Position numbers and translations under genes: made by a program. From assembly GCA_029959555.1 (NCBI GenBank), contig JASCPI010000031.1, positions 1 to 59,826 of the forward strand: a stretch of 59,826 bases of DNA. Direction: 5' to 3'. This DNA is from Lysobacteraceae bacterium PS02065. GTDB lineage: Bacteria; Pseudomonadota; Gammaproteobacteria; Xanthomonadales; Rhodanobacteraceae. Of the stretch, positions 17,601 to 34,169 are shown one piece after another (the first letter of the stretch is position 1; every line of letters begins with the position of its first letter). The notes beneath the pieces are model-generated. The model saw only the letters and a list, made by a program, of their open reading frames with translations, did not search any database and was not told the origin of the DNA.

Positions 17601-17620
17601 TTCGGCGGCGAATCGCGTCA

Positions 17621-17644
17621 CGTGTTCGACGATGGTCGAACACG
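17621..17644. repeat. Perfect 10-bp inverted repeat, possible operator
   Basis: CGTGTTCGAC and GTCGAACACG flank a 4-nt spacer. There is no U-tract, so it is more likely a protein-binding palindrome or RNA hairpin than a terminator. It lies just upstream of the candidate RNA and 43 nt after the SDR stop codon. Confidence 0.4.
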
Positions 17645-17687
17645 CAGGTGGTCGACACCCTCGCCTACCCGAGGTCGCGACGCGCGT

Positions 17688-18548
17688 TCAGCGTGCGTGG
17701 CGGGCCTGCAGGTACGCGCGGAGCGGCGTGCCCGGACGTCCCGTGAGGCGCTCGACGTCACCCGACACCTCGGCGTACTCGCCGGCGGCGAGCGCGGCGT
17801 AGAAGCTCGTCACGCCCGACACCACGAACGGCGGCAGGCCGGCCTCGGCGAGGTGCGCGGCGAAGGCCTCGAGCGGGACGTCGACCGCCTCGACCGGTGC
17901 GCCGCGCAGGCGCGCGAGCTCGGCGGCGACCTCGTGACCCGTAAGTGCAGAGGGGCCCGTGATCTCGTAGGTCCTGCCCTCGTGGCCGCTTCCGGTCAGC
18001 GCGGCGGCGAGTGCATCGGCGACGTCTTCGTGGGTGACCCATGCGACGCGCGTGTCAGGTCCCGGCAGGCCGAACACGCCGGTCTGGAGCGCATGCGCAT
18101 ACAGGCCGTCGTTGTTCGAGGCATAGGCGTTGTCGCGCAGGATCGTCCACGCGAGACCCGAGGCCTTCAGGTACGCCTCCGTCTCGCGGTGGGCACCGGC
18201 CCACTCGAACAAGCTCTCGGGCGTCGGATGCGTGGCACTCGTGTAGACCACGCGCGTCACGCCGGCCGCGCGCGCGGCGTCGATCGCGGCAACGTGCTGG
18301 CGCAGGCGATCGGCGTCGATACCCATGCCCGAGATGACCAGGGCCGTCTCAACACCTTCGAACGCCGCGCGCAGGCTCGCAGGATCGTCGTAGTCGGCGC
18401 GGACCACCTCGAAGCCTTCGGCCGCGAAGGCGGCCAGTTTCGAGGGATCGCGCGCGGCGAGGCGGACGGTGGACGGTGCGACCTGGCGGGCGAGCGCTGT
18501 GGCGGTGGCGCGGCCGAGCTGGCCGCTCGCGGCGGTGATGACGATCAT
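17688..18548 (-). CDS. NAD(P)H-binding quinone reductase-like SDR (YtfG/QorB type)
   Basis: Protein of 286 residues of the NmrA-like atypical SDR family. NAD(P)-binding motif TAASGQLGRATA at residues 5-16; VVYTSATHP and the ILRDNAY segment match quinone reductase YtfG (QorB) of E. coli in kind and length (286 residues). It would reduce quinones with NADPH in the cytoplasm. It is divergent from an HxlR-type regulator gene, the same arrangement as ytfG-ytfH in E. coli, which supports the assignment. Confidence 0.8.
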   Translation of the reverse strand: MIVITAASGQLGRATATALARQVAPSTVRLAARDPSKLAAFAAEGFEVVRADYDDPASLRAAFEGVETALVISGMGIDADRLRQHVAAIDAARAAGVTRVVYTSATHPTPESLFEWAGAHRETEAYLKASGLAWTILRDNAYASNNDGLYAHALQTGVFGLPGPDTRVAWVTHEDVADALAAALTGSGHEGRTYEITGPSALTGHEVAAELARLRGAPVEAVDVPLEAFAAHLAEAGLPPFVVSGVTSFYAALAAGEYAEVSGDVERLTGRPGTPLRAYLQARHAR

Positions 18549-18611
18549 GGCGTGGCTCCTCGTTGAAAGACCCGGTTCCCGACGGCATGTCGGTTACTCG
18601 TCGAGAGTCAC

Positions 18612-18623
18612 ATGCAATCGCAT
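18612..18623. promoter_or_regulatory. Candidate HxlR/QorR operator
   Basis: ATGCAATCGCAT is palindromic at 10 of 12 positions. It lies in the 141-nt divergent promoter region between the quinone reductase gene and the HxlR-family gene, where an autoregulatory operator would be expected. No experimental support. Confidence 0.3.
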
Positions 18624-18689
18624 ACCATGCCTTCCAAGAAGGGAGCCGAACGTGCCCTGGTTACCGCCGCGTCACCGAGGAGACCTGCC

Positions 18690-19088
18690 ATGAACCGCCT
18701 GCTCGACCGCGATCCCGACCTGCAGGCGCGCTGCCCGGTGCGCGACATCCTCGATCGCATCGGCGACCGCTGGAGCGTGCTCGTCATCAACGAGCTCGCC
18801 TCCGGCACGTTGCGCTTCACGGCGCTGCGTCGTGCGATCCCGGACATCTCGCAGCGCATGCTCGCGCAGACCCTGCGCACGCTCGAGACCGACGGCCTCG
18901 TCTCGCGCACGGTGTTCCCGACCATCCCGCCGCGTGTCGACTACGCACTCACCGCGCTCGGCCGTTCGCTGCTCGATCCGCTCGCCGCACTCGTGGCCTG
19001 GGCCGAAGACCATCGCGAGGCCGTGCACGCGGCGCGTGCTGCGTCGAAGGAACGGGCCGAGGCGAACGCAGACGCTCTCGCGACCTGA
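18690..19088 (+). CDS. HxlR-family winged-helix regulator (QorR-like)
   Basis: DNA-binding protein of 132 residues. The core [19 protein letters not shown] is the HxlR signature, with the conserved Cys (residue 15) used in YtfH/QorR-type redox sensing, followed by the recognition region [14 protein letters not shown]. The start MNRLLD was chosen because GAGGAG lies 8 nt before it; earlier in-frame Met codons lack an RBS and overlap the promoter. It probably represses the divergent quinone reductase until its Cys is oxidised (inference from family). Confidence 0.8.
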   Translation: MNRLLDRDPDLQARCPVRDILDRIGDRWSVLVINELASGTLRFTALRRAIPDISQRMLAQTLRTLETDGLVSRTVFPTIPPRVDYALTALGRSLLDPLAALVAWAEDHREAVHAARAASKERAEANADALAT

Positions 19089-19191
19089 GTCACGAGGACA
19101 CCTCGCCGGCGGACCTGCCTGCGGAGCATGTCGGGCACATCGCGCCATGCCGCCCGGCCGGCGTCCGCGTGTCCGGTGCGCCGCGCAGGCA

Positions 19192-19833
19192 TCAACCGCC
19201 TTGCACGGCCTCCGGAAAGTTGCGCGCCCACACCGCTGCGAACGCCGGCTCGTCGTCCATGCGTCGCGCGATCGCATGCAGGCGTGGCGCGTGCTTCGCG
19301 AACCATGCACGGCGTGGCCGCCAGCGCGTCATCACGGCGAGGTAGACGTCGAGTGCGCTGGGGCGTTCACCGAGGAACCATGGCGCGCCGGCGGCGGACT
19401 CGACCACGGACCAGAGCACGTCGATGCGGGCATCCAGCCTCGTGCGGAACGCCTTCGCGGCACGTTCGTCCTCGACGTAACGTGTCGGCTCGTCGCCGTA
19501 GGTGAAGATCGGGTAGACGTTGGCCACGAGGTAGACCAGCCAGCGCAGGAAACGCGCACGCTCCGGCACGCCGGGCGGCGGCACGAAACGGTCGCTCGCC
19601 GTCATGTCGGCGAGATGCAGCGTGATCGCCGCGCTCTCGGTGAGCACCTCGCCGTCGGCGAGCTCGAGGACCGGGATCTGGGCGAGAGGGTTGAGCGGCG
19701 CGAGCGCATCACGCGCATCGGCCGAGGCGAGCAGGTCGCCGACCTCGACGAAACGGAAGGGCAGGCCGTAGGCCGCGAGCTGGGCCTCGACGATCGCCGA
19801 GCCCCAGCCTGGACAGCCGTGCAGCGTCAGCAT
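19192..19833 (-). CDS. Glutathione S-transferase family protein
   Basis: Soluble protein of 213 residues. The N-terminal thioredoxin-like half has PLAQIPVLEL (cis-Pro motif) and LTESAAITLHLAD (glutathione-binding Ser), and the C-terminal half is all-helical with the capping-type segment SALDVYLAVM. The active position near residues 7-12 is CPGWGS, so either Cys or Ser could be the active residue. Substrate unknown. No partner gene is evident. Confidence 0.8.
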   Translation of the reverse strand: MLTLHGCPGWGSAIVEAQLAAYGLPFRFVEVGDLLASADARDALAPLNPLAQIPVLELADGEVLTESAAITLHLADMTASDRFVPPPGVPERARFLRWLVYLVANVYPIFTYGDEPTRYVEDERAAKAFRTRLDARIDVLWSVVESAAGAPWFLGERPSALDVYLAVMTRWRPRRAWFAKHAPRLHAIARRMDDEPAFAAVWARNFPEAVQGG

Positions 19834-19871
19834 GAACCACCTCCCTGGGCATGGACCCGGAGAGGCATGCT

Positions 19872-19901
19872 GGCCGCTTGCGGGTCACCCCGCAAGCGGC
19901 C
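19872..19901. terminator. First of two strong hairpins between GST and DUF11 genes
   Basis: Perfect 13-bp stem (GGCCGCTTGCGGG / CCCGCAAGCGGCC) with a 4-nt loop and no U-tract. It lies 39 nt beyond the start codon side of the GST gene and downstream of the DUF11 gene. Confidence 0.45.
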
Positions 19902-19914
19902 ATCGAGGACTTCA

Positions 19915-19941
19915 CCCCGTGCCGGCATGGCCGGCACGGGG
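19915..19941 (-). terminator. Hairpin terminator of the DUF11 gene
   Basis: Perfect 11-bp stem (CCCCGTGCCGG / CCGGCACGGGG) with a 5-nt loop, 8 nt past the DUF11 stop codon. No U-tract, but with the second hairpin it could stop or protect a 6.5-kb message. Confidence 0.5.
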
Positions 19942-19949
19942 ATGGATCA

Positions 19950-26513
<6,564 letters not shown>

Positions 26514-26716
26514 GTGGTACCCCTTGGGGCAGGCACGCGGAGTCACGCGGTCCTGCTTGCAACCGTTTCTGGACGCGGCCGATCGGACCGCGCATCTGCA
26601 TCACCCGTGACGCGCGACCCCGACTCCCGGATCCCGACCACGGAGGCCCCCGCCTCTCGCGGCACGCCCCTACCGGGTAGGTTAGGAAGATGTAAACGGT
26701 GAATCATCCACGTAGG

Positions 26717-26746
26717 CTCACCGAAACTCACCGAAGCTCACCGAAA
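26717..26746. promoter_or_regulatory. Three phased 10-bp direct repeats, candidate OmpR-type binding site
   Basis: CTCACCGAAA, CTCACCGAAG and CTCACCGAAA follow each other with a period of one helical turn, a pattern typical of operators bound by OmpR/PhoB-class regulators. The site lies in the only intergenic region between the response regulator stop and the DUF11 start, 204 nt before the latter. A half-match (CGGTGAAT) occurs nearby at 26698. Confidence 0.45.
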
Positions 26747-26808
26747 GCGCGCCTGTTGTCGCCCCAGATTGTGAAACATTGCAACGCGATCGCCGAAGGC
26801 GACGCGGC

Positions 26809-27522
26809 TCACACCACGGGGCGACGCTCGTCGGCGTTCAGGATGACGTAGCCGCAGCCCCGTACCGAGCGCAGCGGAACGGTCACGCCGAGGCGATCCT
26901 CGACCTTGCGGCGCAGCCGGTGCACGAGCATGTCGAGGCGGTGGGGATCGAACTCCTCGAGGGGTTCGCTGATGTGCGCGATCAGTTCGTCGCGAGAGAC
27001 CGGATCGCCGGGCGTGGAGAGCAGGCGCGTGAGCACACGACGCTCGGCGAGATTGAGCGGCACGTGGCCGCCGTCGGGTGCGTGCAGTTCCCAGCGCCCC
27101 GCCGGAATGTGCCAGCCGGGGGGCGCGAGTACGGGTGCGTTGGCGCTGCGCTCGAGGCGCACGCGCCGCGACACGCTGTGCAGCGTCGCGGCAAGCAGGT
27201 CGAAGTCGACGGGCTTGCCGAGCCAGGCATCGACCGACTCGCGCAGGCCGGTGACGCGCGCGTGCGGGTCGTGTCGCCCGGTCAGGACCACGATGCCGAT
27301 CGGCGAGGCCGCGCGCACCGTGCGCGCGACATCGAGGCCGTGCTCGTCGGCCAGACCGACATCGAGCACGAGCAGTTCGAACGCGGTGGACCGCATGCGG
27401 CGGTAAAGGTCGTGCGAGCGTGCGAATGCTTCGACGCTGAAGCCCAAGGCTCCGAGTTCGGGCACGAGGATCCCGTCCCGGAAGTCGCTGTCGTCCTCGA
27501 GGACGGCAACATTGAGCCGCAT
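26809..27522 (-). CDS. OmpR-family response regulator
   Basis: Cytoplasmic regulator of 237 residues. Receiver domain: acidic pair Asp10-Asp11, phospho-acceptor Asp54 in LLVLDVGL, Thr81 and Lys103 in GKPVD. A linker of about 20 residues leads to a winged-helix effector domain (about 145-235) with HRLDMLVHRLRRKVEDRLG as the recognition region and a final wing in VRGCGYVI. The sensor kinase gene lies 86 nt upstream on the same strand, so they form one unit. The DUF11 gene starts 295 nt downstream, behind three phased direct repeats that suit this class. Confidence 0.9.
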   Translation of the reverse strand: MRLNVAVLEDDSDFRDGILVPELGALGFSVEAFARSHDLYRRMRSTAFELLVLDVGLADEHGLDVARTVRAASPIGIVVLTGRHDPHARVTGLRESVDAWLGKPVDFDLLAATLHSVSRRVRLERSANAPVLAPPGWHIPAGRWELHAPDGGHVPLNLAERRVLTRLLSTPGDPVSRDELIAHISEPLEEFDPHRLDMLVHRLRRKVEDRLGVTVPLRSVRGCGYVILNADERRPVV

Positions 27523-27608
27523 CGTGTCTCCGCTCGCAACGGACGCCCCCGCGCCCGGTTGGCCGGGACTATACGCAGGAAACGTGACGACGCGAAGCGC
27601 GACGCCGT

Positions 27609-29015
27609 TCAGGTTTCCGGCAGCACGACCACGAACGAAGCACCCTGCCCCGCGCCGGCGTCGAGCGAGACGCGACCACCGCGTGACGCGACGATGTCGG
27701 CCACGAGCGAAAGCCCGAGGCCGGTCCCCTGCCCCGAGGCCTTGGTCGTGAAGAACGGCTCGAAGATGCGCTCGCGCAACACGGCAGGCACGCCCGGCCC
27801 GCTGTCATGGAACGTGATCGCGACGCCGCCGTGCACGCGTGCCGTGCGTATCGTGAAGATGCCTTCACCCGCCATCGCATCGCGCGCGTTGGCGGCGAGG
27901 TTGAGCACGACGAGCAGGAGACGATCGCGGTCGAAGGCGACGACGAGCGGCTCGTCGCCCGTGTCGAGCACGACGCGTACACGTCCGTCGAACAGCTGGG
28001 CCATTACGGGACGCATGTCGTGCAGCGCGTCGCGGACGTCGAATCGCGTGATCCGTTCCGGGGCCAGGCGGCTGAAGCCGAGCACGGTCTGCGCGACCGA
28101 CGTCGCGCGCCGCGCCGCGGCGTCGACACCTTCGAGTGCCGTCCTCATCGCGTCGGCGTCCGCGACGCGCAGCCCGCGTCGTGCGTGGCCCAGCACGAGA
28201 CCGAGCAGATGATTGAAATCGTGCGCGACGCCTGCCGCGAGCTGGCCGATGGCCTCGACCTTGCGCGCGTGCACGAGCTGGTCGGCGATGCGGTCGCGTT
28301 CGGCCAACGCCTCGACGAGCCGCGCATTGGCCTGCGCGAGCGCATCGCCGCGCCGCGTCGCCTCGGCGAGGCTCGCACGCAGCGCCGCGACGCTGCGATC
28401 GACCACGATCGCGATGAGCAGGAAGATCACCGTCGCGGTGACGCCGCTCGTAATGCGATCGGCGACCGAGAAGCGCGACGGCTCGAGCGCCCGCGCGGCC
28501 TTGTCGATGTCGACGGCGATGCCGCAGGCGAACGCCGCGACGATCACGGCGAACATCGTCCACAACGCACGCCGACCGACGACGAGCCCGGCCAGCACGA
28601 GCCAGGCCACCTGCAGCGGCTGTTCGTAGCCTTGCGCGTCGAACCCGTTGTGCAGGTAGGCGAGCACGACGAATACCGCGATCACCGCGAGCAGTGGACG
28701 CACCGCCCACTGGAAATGCCCGCGCCGCACGAGCGCGAGCGCAGCAACCGCCACCGCAACGATGATCGCGCTCATGGCCAGTCCGGCCGTCTCCGCCGGC
28801 CGCCATGGCAGGCCGCTGAAGCCGATGCGGTAGACCCACAGCAGCGTCGGTGCGCCAGCCAGCAGCAGGAGGACGATCTGCAGCATCGGCGCGTGGCGAC
28901 GCTCGACCGGATCGGCCACCGGCACATCGGCGAGCCAGCGCGAGATCGCGCGCAGCGGCCGCCAGCGGCGCGGGCGGAGGGAGGCCGGCAACGGCCTCGA
29001 CCCTGTCGTGTTCAT
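27609..29015 (-). CDS. Membrane sensor histidine kinase
   Basis: Protein of 468 residues. A basic N-terminus is followed by about six hydrophobic segments (residues 44-215) with only short loops, so it senses from within the membrane. A short coiled coil (ATRRGDALAQANARLVEALA) follows. Then come the dimerisation domain with phospho-acceptor His265 in AAGVAHDFNHLLG and an intact HATPase (N box LNLAANARDAM, G1 DSGPGVP, G2 GQGTGLGLSLV). The start MNTTGS was chosen because upstream open frame runs into the divergent promoter. It would phosphorylate the response regulator encoded downstream. Confidence 0.85.
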   Translation of the reverse strand: MNTTGSRPLPASLRPRRWRPLRAISRWLADVPVADPVERRHAPMLQIVLLLLAGAPTLLWVYRIGFSGLPWRPAETAGLAMSAIIVAVAVAALALVRRGHFQWAVRPLLAVIAVFVVLAYLHNGFDAQGYEQPLQVAWLVLAGLVVGRRALWTMFAVIVAAFACGIAVDIDKAARALEPSRFSVADRITSGVTATVIFLLIAIVVDRSVAALRASLAEATRRGDALAQANARLVEALAERDRIADQLVHARKVEAIGQLAAGVAHDFNHLLGLVLGHARRGLRVADADAMRTALEGVDAAARRATSVAQTVLGFSRLAPERITRFDVRDALHDMRPVMAQLFDGRVRVVLDTGDEPLVVAFDRDRLLLVVLNLAANARDAMAGEGIFTIRTARVHGGVAITFHDSGPGVPAVLRERIFEPFFTTKASGQGTGLGLSLVADIVASRGGRVSLDAGAGQGASFVVVLPET

Positions 29016-29148
29016 GCGTATGCACCGGCAACGGAGCAGAATGGCTCCCGGTTCGCGGGCGCACGGCCTGCGAACCTGAACGACCGACTCTAGTACATGC
29101 GCACGGGTCGACCAACGCCGTTGCGTCTCACGGCTTGAGACCGCCCGC

Positions 29149-32100
29149 ATGCCACGATCGGTTCCCGCACCGCCCGATGCCACGCCGATGTCCGCGCCCC
29201 ACCCCGTCCTCGAGGCCTTCCATCCCGCCGTGTCGGCATGGTTCGCGCGCACGTTCGACGCTCCGACGCCGGCGCAGGTCGAGGCCTGGCCCGCGATCGG
29301 CGCGGGGCGCCACGCGCTTATCGCGGCGCCCACCGGTTCGGGCAAGACCCTCGCGGCCTTCCTCGCGACGATCGACGGCCTCGTGCGCGAAGGCCTCGGC
29401 TTCGGCCTCGATGCGCGCACGCGTGTCGTCTACGTGTCGCCGCTGAAGGCCTTGTCCAACGACATCGCGATCAATCTCGAAGGCCCGCTCGCCGGCATCC
29501 GCGACGAACTCGAACGGCGCGGCCACCTCAACATCGACATCCGCGCGGGCGTGCGCACCGGCGACACGCCGCAGATCGAGCGCCAGCGCATGCTGCGCGA
29601 TCCTCCGCACATCCTCGTGACGACGCCCGAGTCGCTGTACGTGCTGCTCGGCTCGGAATCGGGCCGGCTCATGCTCGGCGACGTGCGCACCGTGATCGTC
29701 GACGAGATCCACGCGGTCGCCGACGACAAGCGCGGCTGCCATCTCGCGCTGTCGCTCGAGCGCCTCGAGGCGCTGTGCCAGCGTCGCCTCGTGCGCATCG
29801 GCCTGTCGGCGACGCAGAAGCCGATCGAGGAGGTTGCACGCTTCCTCGTCGGCGCGAGCCACGTCGACCGCGACGGCCGTCCCGACTGCACGATCGTCGA
29901 CAGCGGCCACGTGCGCGAACGCGACCTCGCCCTCGAGATGCCGCCCGTGCCGCTCGAGGCGGTCATGTCGAACGAGGCCTGGGAGGCCGTCTACGACCGC
30001 CTCGCCCAGCTCGCGCAGACGCATCGCACGACGCTCGTTTTCGCGAACACGCGACGCGCGACCGAGCGCGTCACGCGCCACCTCGGCGAGCGCCTCGGCA
30101 AGGAACACGTCGCCGCGCACCACGGCTCGCTGGCCAAGGAACTGCGCCTCGACGCCGAGCAGCGCCTCAAGCACGGCGAGCTCAAGCTGCTCGTCGCGAC
30201 CGCCTCGCTCGAACTCGGCATCGACATCGGCGACGTCGACCTCGTCTGCCAGCTCGGCTCGCCGCGTGCGATCGCGGCCTTCCTGCAGCGCGTCGGCCGC
30301 TCCGGCCACGCGGTCGGCGCGACGCCGAAGGGACGCCTGTTCCCGACCTCGCGCGACGACCTCGTCGAATGCGCCGCCCTGTTCGACTGCATCCGCCGCG
30401 GCGAGCTCGACATGCTCGAGATCCCGCCCGCGCCGATCGACGTGCTCGCCCAGCAGATCGTCGCCGAGGTGGCCTGCGGCGAGTGGGACGAGGGCGCGCT
30501 GTACGACTGGCTGCGCCGGGCGTGGCCATACCGCGATCTCGCGCGTGCCGATTTCGACGCGGTCGTGCGCATGCTCGCCGAAGGCTTCACGACGCGCCGC
30601 GGCACACGCGCGGGCTACCTGCACCGCGACGCCGTGCACGGCCGCGTGCGCGGCCGCCGCAATGCGCGCCTCACCGCGCTGACCGCCGGCGGCACGATCC
30701 CCGATACGGCCGACTACACCGTCGTGCTCGAGCCCGAGGCGACCACGGTCGGCAGCGTGCACGAGGACTTCGCGATCGAGAGCATGGCCGGCGACGTCTT
30801 CCAGCTGGGCAACACCTCGTACCGCATCCTGCGCATCGAACGCGGCCGGCTGCGCGTCGAGGACGCGCAAGGCCTGCCGCCGAGCATCCCGTTCTGGGTC
30901 GCCGAGGCGCCGGGGCGCAGCGACGCGTTGTCGGCCGGCGTGTCGCGCGTGCGCGAGTCGGTCGAAAGCCTGCTCACGACAGTCGCCGACGGCGCTCCGC
31001 TGGCCGCGGCGATCGCGTGGTGCGTCGACGAGGTCGGCCTCGGCGAGGTCGCCGCGCGCGCACTCGTCGAGTACCTCGCGCGAGCGCGCCACGCACTCGG
31101 CATGCTGCCGACCCAGCGCCAGCTCGCGATGGAGCGCTTCTTCGACGAGTCCGGCGGCACCCAGCTCGTCATCCATTCGCCGTTCGGCAGCCGCATCAAC
31201 AAGGCTTGGGGCCTCGCGCTGCGCAAGCGCTTCTGCCGCACCTTCAACTTCGAGCTGCAGGCCGCGGCCACCGAAGACGCGATCATCCTGTCGCTGTCGA
31301 CCAGCCACAGCTTCCCGCTCATCGAGGTGTCGCGCTACCTGCATTCGGCGACCGCGCACGACATCCTCGTGCAGGCGCTGCTCGACGCGCCTCTGTTCGG
31401 CGTGCGCTGGCGCTGGGCCGCGACCACCGCGCTCGCGCTGCCGCGCTTCACGGGCGGCCAGAAGACCGCACCGCAGCTGCAGCGCATGAAGTCCGAGGAC
31501 CTGCTCGCGACCGTGTTCCCGGACCAGGTCGCCTGCCTCGAGAACATCGTCGGCGAACGCCAGGTGCCCGATCACCCGCTGGTCGCGCAGACGCTGCGCG
31601 ACTGCCTCGGCGAGGCGATGGACGCCGAGGGCTGGCTCGACGTGCTGCGCGGCCTCGAATCGGGTGCGATCGGCATCGTCGCCCGCGATCTGCCCGAACC
31701 CTCGCCGCTCGCCGCCGAGATCCTCACCGCACGTCCCTATGCCTTCCTCGACGACGCGCCGCTGGAGGAACGTCGCACGCAGGCCGTGCAGATGCGCCGC
31801 TGGAGCGATCCCGAGTCGGCCGACGACATCGGTGCGCTCGACGCCGACGCGATCGCCACGGTGCGCGACGAGGCCTGGCCGGGCCCGCGCGACGCCGACG
31901 AGATGCACGAGGTGCTCATGGGCCTCGGCGCGGTCACGACCGGCGAAGCCGGCGCGAACGCGGGCTGGACCGCATGGCTCGCCCAGCTCGCGCGCGACGC
32001 CCGCGCGAGCTGCGTGCAGGCCGCGGGCGCGACGCATGGCCTGTGGTGCGCGGCAGAACGCCTGCCGCAGCTGCTCGGCGTGCACGCCGACGCCACGCGC

Positions 32101-33600
32101 GAGCCCGCGATCGACGCACCGGCCGAGTTCGCCGCGATCGCATGGACGCGCGAGGACGCGCTGGTCGACCTCGTGCGCGGCCGCCTCGGCGCACTCGGGC
32201 CCGTGACCACCGAAGCGCTCGCCGCCTCGCTCGCGGTCGGCACGAGCGACATCGCCCTCGCGTTGACCGTGCTCGAGTCGGAGGGCTATGCGATGCGCGG
32301 GCGCTTCACGCCCGGATTCGCCGGCGAGGAGTGGTGCGAGCGCCATCTGCTCGCACGCATCCATCGCTACACGCTCAAGCGCCTGCGCCGCGAGATCGAG
32401 CCGGTCGAGCCGCGCGACTTCCAGCGCTTTCTGTTCGACTGGCAGCGCGTGTCGCCCTCGACGCGTGCACGCGGACCCGATGCGCTGCTCGCCGTGCTCG
32501 GCCAGCTCGAAGGCTACGAGGCCGCGGCCGGCGCATGGGAGTCCGACCTGCTGCCCGCGCGCGTCGCCGACTACACCATCACGTGGCTCGACGACCTCTG
32601 CCGCAGCGGCCGCGCCGTATGGACGCGCATCGCCAATACCGCTGCCGCCACGCGCGAGCGCGCGACCGGACCCGTGCGCGCGACACCCGTGCTCGTGCTG
32701 CCCCGCCGCACGCTGCGCCTGTGGACCGCACTCGCACCCGCTGGCGCGCTGGACGGCGTGCAGGCGTCGTCACGTGCGCAAGCCGTGCTCGACCATCTTG
32801 CCGCACACGGCGCGTCGTTCTTCGACGAGGTCGCGCATGCGACACGCCTGCTGCAGGTCGAGCTCGAGGAAGCGTTCGGCGAACTCGTCGCGCGCGGCCT
32901 CGTGCACGCCGACAGCTTCGCCGGCCTGCGCGCGCTGCTCGTGCCGGCGTCGAAACGTGGCTCGACGCGCGCACGCACGCCGCGCCGACCGAACCTGCTC
33001 GGCATCGCCGATGCGGGCCGCTGGGCGCTGATCCACGCCCCGCGCACCGACGTGCCGGCGTCGACGCCCGCGCGCAGCGCACCCGCGTACGATGCCGACA
33101 CGCTCGAACACATCGTGCGCACGCTGTTGCGCCGCTACGGCGTCATCGCGTGGCGTCTGCTCGCACGCGAGGCCGACTGGCTGCCGCCGTGGCGCGAGCT
33201 CGTGCGCACCTGCCGCCAGCTCGAGGCACGCGGCGAGATCCGTGGCGGCCGCTTCGTGGCGGCGCTGTCGGGCGAGCAGTTCGCGTTGCCCGAGGCGATC
33301 CCGCTGCTGCGCAAGGCACGCTCGCGGCCGCACGGCGGCGAGCTCGTCGCGATCGCCGCGACCGATCCGCTCAACCTCGTCGGCATCCTCACGCCGGGCA
33401 CGCGCATCGCCGCGATGGTCGGCTCGCGCATCGTCTACGCCGACGGCGTGCCGGTCGCGGCTCTCGTCGGCGGCAAGCTGCAGGCGATCGTCGGCGAAGG
33501 CGTCGACGCGGGCGAGCGCGTGATCGCCCCGGAATGGGAAGCCGCACTCATGCATCGCGCGGCCTCGCGACCGACTGCGACGGTGCCGGCCTCGGCCTGA
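29149..33600 (+). CDS. lhr: Lhr-type large DEAD/DEAH helicase
   Basis: Nucleic-acid helicase of 1483 residues, near the 1538 of E. coli Lhr (long form). Motif I APTGSGKT is near residue 61, motif II VDEIH near 185, and motif III LSATQKP near 222. RecA2 carries [19 protein letters not shown] and the QRVGRSGH motif VI. Winged-helix and Lhr-core domains follow, then a long C-terminal extension of several hundred residues ending in a DUF-type module. Lhr unwinds RNA-DNA hybrids in repair. The first Met is used; a second in-frame Met 13 codons later is also possible. It is divergent from the kinase gene and stands alone. Confidence 0.9.
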   Translation: MPRSVPAPPDATPMSAPHPVLEAFHPAVSAWFARTFDAPTPAQVEAWPAIGAGRHALIAAPTGSGKTLAAFLATIDGLVREGLGFGLDARTRVVYVSPLKALSNDIAINLEGPLAGIRDELERRGHLNIDIRAGVRTGDTPQIERQRMLRDPPHILVTTPESLYVLLGSESGRLMLGDVRTVIVDEIHAVADDKRGCHLALSLERLEALCQRRLVRIGLSATQKPIEEVARFLVGASHVDRDGRPDCTIVDSGHVRERDLALEMPPVPLEAVMSNEAWEAVYDRLAQLAQTHRTTLVFANTRRATERVTRHLGERLGKEHVAAHHGSLAKELRLDAEQRLKHGELKLLVATASLELGIDIGDVDLVCQLGSPRAIAAFLQRVGRSGHAVGATPKGRLFPTSRDDLVECAALFDCIRRGELDMLEIPPAPIDVLAQQIVAEVACGEWDEGALYDWLRRAWPYRDLARADFDAVVRMLAEGFTTRRGTRAGYLHRDAVHGRVRGRRNARLTALTAGGTIPDTADYTVVLEPEATTVGSVHEDFAIESMAGDVFQLGNTSYRILRIERGRLRVEDAQGLPPSIPFWVAEAPGRSDALSAGVSRVRESVESLLTTVADGAPLAAAIAWCVDEVGLGEVAARALVEYLARARHALGMLPTQRQLAMERFFDESGGTQLVIHSPFGSRINKAWGLALRKRFCRTFNFELQAAATEDAIILSLSTSHSFPLIEVSRYLHSATAHDILVQALLDAPLFGVRWRWAATTALALPRFTGGQKTAPQLQRMKSEDLLATVFPDQVACLENIVGERQVPDHPLVAQTLRDCLGEAMDAEGWLDVLRGLESGAIGIVARDLPEPSPLAAEILTARPYAFLDDAPLEERRTQAVQMRRWSDPESADDIGALDADAIATVRDEAWPGPRDADEMHEVLMGLGAVTTGEAGANAGWTAWLAQLARDARASCVQAAGATHGLWCAAERLPQLLGVHADATREPAIDAPAEFAAIAWTREDALVDLVRGRLGALGPVTTEALAASLAVGTSDIALALTVLESEGYAMRGRFTPGFAGEEWCERHLLARIHRYTLKRLRREIEPVEPRDFQRFLFDWQRVSPSTRARGPDALLAVLGQLEGYEAAAGAWESDLLPARVADYTITWLDDLCRSGRAVWTRIANTAAATRERATGPVRATPVLVLPRRTLRLWTALAPAGALDGVQASSRAQAVLDHLAAHGASFFDEVAHATRLLQVELEEAFGELVARGLVHADSFAGLRALLVPASKRGSTRARTPRRPNLLGIADAGRWALIHAPRTDVPASTPARSAPAYDADTLEHIVRTLLRRYGVIAWRLLAREADWLPPWRELVRTCRQLEARGEIRGGRFVAALSGEQFALPEAIPLLRKARSRPHGGELVAIAATDPLNLVGILTPGTRIAAMVGSRIVYADGVPVAALVGGKLQAIVGEGVDAGERVIAPEWEAALMHRAASRPTATVPASA

Positions 33601-33838
33601 TGCCGGGAATGCGGGTCACGTGGTTCGAGCGACGACGAGCCGGGACGAAGACCGCACCGTCGCCTCTACGGGGATGGCATGCGTGGTGCCGACGTCATCC
33701 GGGCGCCGACACACTGTTGTCCGGGGAAGATCCGCACATGGCGTCGCGCCGTCAGCGGATGTGTCGCGTGGTGTTTCCTGGCGCTCGCTGTCGCGCAACT
33801 TCACGGGCTCGACGCATCTTCCCGCACTGGCGTTGCGC

Positions 33839-33886
33839 TTGAGCCCCTCGCCCTCCGGGAGGGGTTGGGGAAAGGGTGCGGGATCG
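33839..33886 (+). repeat. REP-like intergenic repeat, copy 1
   Basis: Has the form CCCTCCGGGAGGG with flanking GGTTGGGG and AAAGGGTGCGGGATCG. It resembles the ccctctccc-type interspersed repeats common in Xanthomonadales and Pseudomonas. Its outer part (33874-33886) pairs with 33909-33921 with one mismatch, so copies 1 and 2 form one inverted element. Confidence 0.55.
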
Positions 33887-33908
33887 AGACCACGTCGGAT
33901 CATCTTCG

Positions 33909-33990
33909 CGATCCCGGACCCTCATCCGGCCCTGCGGGCCACCCCGTATCGGGGTACGGGGCAGGCTCTTCTCCCGGAGGGAGAAGGAAA
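33909..33990 (-). repeat. REP-like intergenic repeat, copy 2 (inverted)
   Basis: Begins CGATCCCGGACCCTCATCC, includes an inner hairpin CCCCGTA/TACGGGG (33942-33961), and ends with a perfect 8-bp hairpin CTTCTCCC/GGGAGAAG (33968-33986). The form 'accctcatccg...cttctccc' is a recurrent interspersed repeat in these bacteria. Confidence 0.55.
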
Positions 33991-34169
33991 AGGACGCGCC
34001 GTGTGCGTCTGCCACGAGAGCGAGTCGGCATCCCGGCATTCATCGCCTGAAGCCTGACGCGGCAATGCTCTCCTGCCTTCGATCGAACCGACCCTGGACA
34101 GCAGTGGGCGCCGGCACATGCACGGCGAGCATCCAACGCCGGCGCAAAAGCGCAACGCCACATGGCTGC

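Larger units (their letters stand above)
33601..34169. other. Intergenic region without a convincing gene
   Basis: This 569-nt stretch holds two inverted REP-like repeats (separate entries) and several short open frames. Those frames have no RBS, no signal peptide and no recognisable family, and overlap the repeats. I see no gene in it. Confidence 0.6.

Noticed and set aside
17170..17658. 162-codon minus-strand frame across DUF3037 and the structured region
   Set aside because: It runs through the strong terminator and over the DUF3037 gene, has no RBS at a sensible start, and no recognisable domain.
29238..33842. A 1534-codon frame overlapping lhr in another phase
   Set aside because: Composition is Arg/Ala/Pro-rich and has no helicase motif; lhr in the other frame has all of them.
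33601..34169. Short open frames in the lhr-rpiA gap
   Set aside because: They coincide with repeat elements and lack RBS, start context or family resemblance.
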